Source: Caldilineaceae bacterium (GTDB lineage Bacteria > Chloroflexota > Anaerolineae > Caldilineales > Caldilineaceae). Taken from it: DNA of 40,414 bases. Of the stretch, positions 36,719 through 40,414 are shown piece by piece. Made by a program: the position numbers and the translations under genes. The notes beneath the pieces are model-generated. The model was not told the origin of the DNA. It saw only the letters and a program-made list of their open reading frames with translations, and did no database searches. Every line of letters starts with the position of its first letter. The stretch's first letter is position 1. The stretch lies in the NCBI GenBank assembly GCA_019637695.1, contig JAHBVG010000062.1, forward strand, positions 1-40,414, written 5' to 3'.

Positions 36719-39700
36719 ATGACTGCTTCACTCCAAATCAAGGTATTGGGCGCACCAGAACTCAGCGTAGACGGACTCCCCCTAACCGGTCTGCGCAGCC
36801 ACAAGGCCATCGCCCTCCTCATCTATCTGGCCTGCAATCCTGGCCCAAAGCGCCGGGAGTTTCTGGCCGATTTGCTTTGGGATGCAACATCCACGACCCA
36901 ATCCCTCTCCAACCTGCGCACCGCCCTCACCCGTCTACGCCGCCACGCCGCTGACTATCTGCTGATCACGCCGGAAACTCTTGCCATTGCGCCCAATCCT
37001 GCCGTGATTGTGGATGTAGCGACCCTGGAAGGGCAGTTGGCGACGATAACTGAGCGCCTTTCGCCCCACAGCGCGACCCAACTGGCGCTGGCGCTGGGGA
37101 TCTACCGGGGCGAATTCCTCGCTGGGTTTTACCTGCCCGACGCCTCCGGCTTTGAGCAGTGGTCCATTTTAGAACGGGAGCGGCTGCGCTTTGTGGTGTT
37201 GCAGAACTATCGGCGGCTGGCGGACTATTTTCTGCAGCAGCGCGACTACCCGGCGGGGATGCGTGCAACCGCCGCCTGGCTGCGTGTGGACCCCCTGGAT
37301 GAAGAAGCCCACAGCCAAAGGATGCGTCTACTGGCGGGCGACGGCCAGCGTGCCGCAGCCCTGGCCCATTACGAAAGTTGTCGCCAGATCCTGCACACGG
37401 AATTGGACGTGGAGCCAGGCGAGGAACTGCAAGCGCTCTATCGCCAGATCACTGAGGCGACGGCGGCGGCGCCCACGCCCGCGGACAGCGCCCCGGCTTC
37501 GTCGCCCATCCGCCACAATCTGCCCCGGCGGCTGACCTCGTTTGTCGGCCGCGCAGAGGAGATGTCCACAATCCGCGCCCTCTTTGCCACGCCAACGACA
37601 CGGCTGGTGACCCTGACCGGCGAGGGCGGCATGGGCAAATCGTCGCTGGCGGTGGCCGCCGGCGAGGAGATGCTTGACCTATGGCCGGATGGAGTTTTCT
37701 TCACGCCGCTCATGGAGGTGGAAGCCTATCCCTTGCCTACCCTGCACCACCGGCTGGCGACGTCGGTGGCCGAGGCCGTAGGGCTGACCTTTTCCACAGC
37801 CCGGGGCGCGGCCGACTCGCAGATTCAGTTGTTCAACTTTCTAAGTGACCGCTCGTTGCTGTTGATCCTGGACAACTTCGAGCATCTCAGCGCAGGTGCA
37901 TCTTTTATCAGCGATCTATTGCAGGCCGCGCCCGGCTGCCGGGTGCTGATCACTTCGCGAGAGGGATTGCTGCTTGAGGGTGAGTCGGTGGTGCGGCTGC
38001 ATGGGTTGCCCGTTCCCCCACTGGAAGCCTCGTTGCCTCTGCCCGACGAAGCCTACGCCAGCGCTGCACTTTTCATAGAGCGGGCCAGAGAGAGAGAGTA
38101 CACCTTTTCGATCTCCCCCGCCAATCGAGAGGCGTTGGGCCATCTGTGCCGGTTGGTAGCGGGAAATGCTCTGGCCCTGGAACTGGCGGCAGCCTGGGTG
38201 GAACATTTCAGCTTACCTGAGATGGCGGCGCTGCTGGCCGCCGACCTGCTCGACTTTCCCCGCAGCACACGTCCCCAAGCGCCGGAACGCCATCGCAGCC
38301 TGCGCCGGGTCATGGAGACTTCGTGGCGTCTGCTCTCGGCGGATGCGCAGCGGATGCTCGCCCAGATCTCTATCTTTCGGGGCAGTTTCCACCGCCAAGC
38401 AGCGCTGGCTGTAACCGGCGGATCTCTGGCTCTGCTGGCAGATCTTGTCAACTGCTCGCTGCTGCAACCGAGTGGATCCGGTCGCTATGAACTCCACGAG
38501 ATGGTGCGCCAGTTTGCCGCCGAACAGTTGGCGACCTTCGCAGACGAACAGAATGAACTCGCCCAACGCCATGCCCGCTACTATCTGTCCCTGATGGGCC
38601 GCGTCGAACGCACAGCGGAGATGATCGCCCAGGTGACAGAGGAACTCGCCAACGTCCGCCAGGCGTGGGGTTGGGCTGTGGAAAGCGGGGATGTGGATGG
38701 GTTGGCGGCGGCCAGCACCGGGTTGTGGAATTTCTATCTGCGCAAGGGGTTGTTCCAGGAGGCCGAAGATGCCTTTGGCCGGGGCATTGTGGCACTGCTT
38801 GCCACGCCGCCCGACCATGAGGGCAGACGGCGGGCATTGGCCTCTCTGCACGTGGCTCAAGCCGTCTTTCTCAACATCCGCAGCCACTACGCCGAAGCCA
38901 TTGCTGTGGCCGAAGAGGCTGTTGGTTATGCCCTGCAAGAGGAAGACGAGGGCATCAGCGCCCGCGGCTATCTGCAATGGGGGACGGCGCTCTATCGACA
39001 AGGGCATTACGGGGAGGCGGTGGGCCGATTTCAGATGGCGCTCACGGCGGCTCAGGACGCAAAGCTGGACGGAGACGTGGCCGACATCCTGCGCCATTTG
39101 GGGGTGACGTGGCTGGAGCAGGGCGACTTTGCCGCAGCCATCAGCCATTGTGAGAGCGCGCTGATCCTCTACCGGCGCACAGGCAACCAGTTGGGGGAAG
39201 GCAACACCCTCACCGATCTGGGTTGGATCCAGCAACGCTGTCAAAATTTCGAGGAAGCCCGCACCTATTTGGAAGCGGCGCAACGCGTTCACGCAGCCAT
39301 TGACAACCGCCACGGCGTGACGATGGCGTTGATCAACCTGGGCATTGTGCAGCAGATGCTGGGCGATTATTCCCAAGCCTACAATACCTATCAGCAACTC
39401 CTTGAGGAAGTGGACAAATTGCCGGATCGCTACCATCACTCACTGGTCAACCACAGCCTGGGTGTGCTGCTCTCACGCATGGGTGATTATTCCAACGCCC
39501 ATCGCCACCTGATGGCCGCCGTGGAGATCGACCGCGCCATCGGCGATCAGGGTGGGCTGGCGTGGTCGTACAACGCATTGGGGATGATCCACAACCATCT
39601 GGGCGATCCAAAAACTGGGCTGGTCTATCACAACCAGGCGTTGCGTATCGGCCAGGAGCAGGGCGCACGCACCGTGGAGGGGATCGCCTTGCTCGGCCTC

Positions 39701-40228
39701 GGCCAGGATCTGCACGCACTGGGTCAGTGGGCAGATGCGTGTGCAGCCTACGAAAAAGCAATTGTCGTGCAATCCAAACTAAAGCCGAGTGTGCGGGTTA
39801 TCGAAAGTCGCAGCGGTCTGGCCCTGCCTCTGCTGGCGCTGGATCAACCCGACGCCGCCTTGGCCCAGGTGGAAGAAGTCCTGACCTATCTGGCTACACA
39901 GAGTCTGCGCGGTGCCGCACAGCCGGCGCTGGTCTATTGGAACTGTTACAGGGTGTTGCGCGCCTACGAAGATCCACGGGCTGCAACGCTGCTGGAGCAG
40001 GCGTCTGATCTGGTGCAACAACAGGCCGCCCGAATTGACGACAAGAAACTGCGCCATGCCTATCTCTACGCCGAGCCGACACACAGAGCGATCACCGACG
40101 AAGTTGAGTCCTTGCGCTGGCTATCCTCAGCGACTGAGCCAGAAAAACAGATTGCCAAACGGAACGGGGGCAAGGCGAGGAAGTTGGGTAATGCCCGACT
40201 ATCCGGCGATTCTGCCCTGCACATGTAA
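36719..40228 (+). CDS. SARP-type regulator with BTAD, NB-ARC and TPR domains
   Basis: A 1169-aa one-component regulator (AfsR/DnrI-like). Residues 1-95: winged-helix DNA-binding domain starting L-Q-I-K-V-L-G-A-P-E-L. Residues 95-245: bacterial transcriptional activator domain with D-P-L-D-E-E-A-H-S-Q-R-M. Residues 265-560: NB-ARC NTPase with P-loop G-E-G-G-M-G-K-S near 302 and Walker B L-L-L-I-L-D-N-F-E-H near 383. Residues 640-1130: TPR repeats (G-Y-L-Q-W-G-T-A-L-Y-R-Q-G-H-Y-G-E-A type). I prefer ATG 36719, where the domain begins at once, to a GTG at 36671. It probably activates the minus-strand secreted-protein genes by binding the direct repeats at 34151, 35394 and 36386; that link is inference. 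Confidence 0.93.
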   Translation: MTASLQIKVLGAPELSVDGLPLTGLRSHKAIALLIYLACNPGPKRREFLADLLWDATSTTQSLSNLRTALTRLRRHAADYLLITPETLAIAPNPAVIVDVATLEGQLATITERLSPHSATQLALALGIYRGEFLAGFYLPDASGFEQWSILERERLRFVVLQNYRRLADYFLQQRDYPAGMRATAAWLRVDPLDEEAHSQRMRLLAGDGQRAAALAHYESCRQILHTELDVEPGEELQALYRQITEATAAAPTPADSAPASSPIRHNLPRRLTSFVGRAEEMSTIRALFATPTTRLVTLTGEGGMGKSSLAVAAGEEMLDLWPDGVFFTPLMEVEAYPLPTLHHRLATSVAEAVGLTFSTARGAADSQIQLFNFLSDRSLLLILDNFEHLSAGASFISDLLQAAPGCRVLITSREGLLLEGESVVRLHGLPVPPLEASLPLPDEAYASAALFIERAREREYTFSISPANREALGHLCRLVAGNALALELAAAWVEHFSLPEMAALLAADLLDFPRSTRPQAPERHRSLRRVMETSWRLLSADAQRMLAQISIFRGSFHRQAALAVTGGSLALLADLVNCSLLQPSGSGRYELHEMVRQFAAEQLATFADEQNELAQRHARYYLSLMGRVERTAEMIAQVTEELANVRQAWGWAVESGDVDGLAAASTGLWNFYLRKGLFQEAEDAFGRGIVALLATPPDHEGRRRALASLHVAQAVFLNIRSHYAEAIAVAEEAVGYALQEEDEGISARGYLQWGTALYRQGHYGEAVGRFQMALTAAQDAKLDGDVADILRHLGVTWLEQGDFAAAISHCESALILYRRTGNQLGEGNTLTDLGWIQQRCQNFEEARTYLEAAQRVHAAIDNRHGVTMALINLGIVQQMLGDYSQAYNTYQQLLEEVDKLPDRYHHSLVNHSLGVLLSRMGDYSNAHRHLMAAVEIDRAIGDQGGLAWSYNALGMIHNHLGDPKTGLVYHNQALRIGQEQGARTVEGIALLGLGQDLHALGQWADACAAYEKAIVVQSKLKPSVRVIESRSGLALPLLALDQPDAALAQVEEVLTYLATQSLRGAAQPALVYWNCYRVLRAYEDPRAATLLEQASDLVQQQAARIDDKKLRHAYLYAEPTHRAITDEVESLRWLSSATEPEKQIAKRNGGKARKLGNARLSGDSALHM

Positions 40229-40233
40229 TGCTC

Positions 40234-40311
40234 GTAGGGGCACGGGTGGGGGCGGGAAGCGTACTCGTCATTGAACCGACGTTTGATTCCGCCCCCCCCC
40301 CGTGCCCCTAG
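40234..40311 (+). repeat. 78-bp dispersed inverted-repeat element, copy 4 of 4
   Basis: It starts GTAGGGGCACGGGTGGGGGC and ends CCCCCCGTGCCCCTAG. The core is GGGAAGCGTACTCGTCA and then ACGTTTGATTCCG. It lies immediately after the SARP stop. A partial end-like sequence CACCCGTGCCCCTGC follows at about 40351-40365. Confidence 0.88.
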
Positions 40312-40414
40312 AGGATGGTTCGACAAAAATTTGGTACACTCCCCCGCCCGCACCCGTGCCCCTGCAATCGTGGCCTGTGGTACAATATTCCTCAATCGGA
40401 ATCAACAGCATCAC
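40312..40414 (+). other. Window end with a possible promoter
   Basis: No gene. GTGGTACAATATT near 40377-40389 contains a -10-like TACAAT (40381-40386) that may serve a gene beyond the window. A similar TTGGTACACT lies at 40331. Confidence 0.3.

Noticed and set aside
38213..39439. 408-codon open frame on the minus strand
   Set aside because: It is antisense to the SARP regulator, which has clear domains throughout; the opposite frame shows none.

Overview
The window looks like chromosomal DNA of a GC-rich, non-model bacterium, most probably a Chloroflexota (Anaerolineae/Caldilineae-like). This is inferred, not proven. The grounds are secreted proteins with Thr/Pro-rich stalks that end in a YLPxVxK C-terminus, TTG/GTG starts, lipoprotein-anchored c-type cytochrome and substrate-binding proteins, many short palindromic intergenic repeats, and a very large SARP-type regulator beside a surface-protein cluster. 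There are no rRNA genes, no CRISPR array and no intact transposase or phage genes.

Layout. (1) 1-6.9 kb, minus strand: family 5 substrate-binding lipoprotein, DppB and DppC-like permeases (no ATPase genes here), a c-type cytochrome lipoprotein, threonine synthase, RNase III and a MOSC protein, closely packed with two start/stop overlaps. (2) 7.2-11 kb, plus strand: ftsY, prfB with an intact programmed +1 frameshift, a LarA/DUF2088-like gene, and tRNA-Ser(CGA) with its promoter and terminator. (3) 11-16.7 kb: a surface-polysaccharide group (O-antigen ligase-like, GtrA, GT4 glycosyltransferase), a CPBP membrane protease, and a conserved protein of unknown function with an ADP-ribosyltransferase-like stretch. 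(4) 16.7-21.8 kb: M20 amidohydrolase, HD phosphohydrolase, a decayed PIN toxin/antitoxin pair, then an accessory group (AlkD-like repair protein, ArsR-SRPBCC fusion with a leaderless-looking promoter, YdeI-like and DUF1801 proteins). (5) 22-28.4 kb: an FtsX-type ABC exporter with a TetR regulator that has its own promoter and operator, a GT39 membrane glycosyltransferase and a GNAT acetyltransferase. (6) 28.5-40.2 kb: the most distinctive part. It is a set of minus-strand genes, mainly for secreted proteins (Thr-rich stalk protein, 1035-aa helical protein with a Tc-toxin-like C-terminus, fibre-like beta protein, LamG-FIMAH protein, an Ig-like remnant and a GYD protein). They sit opposite a 1169-aa SARP/BTAD/NB-ARC/TPR activator gene.

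How region 6 may work. Three minus-strand promoters each carry two direct heptamers GAAGCGC at 11-bp spacing, placed exactly 8 bp before a -10-like hexamer. This is the arrangement known for SARP activators. I therefore propose that the adjacent SARP protein switches on all three transcription units (GYD; LamG-FIMAH; the fibre/1035-aa/stalk operon) as one regulon. A 152-bp miniature transposon with a 9-bp target duplication has broken the Ig-like gene in this cluster, and removing it on paper restores the original C-terminal tag in frame.

The window also has at least four families of short dispersed repeats, one of which (76-78 bp, inverted-repeat ends) occurs four times.
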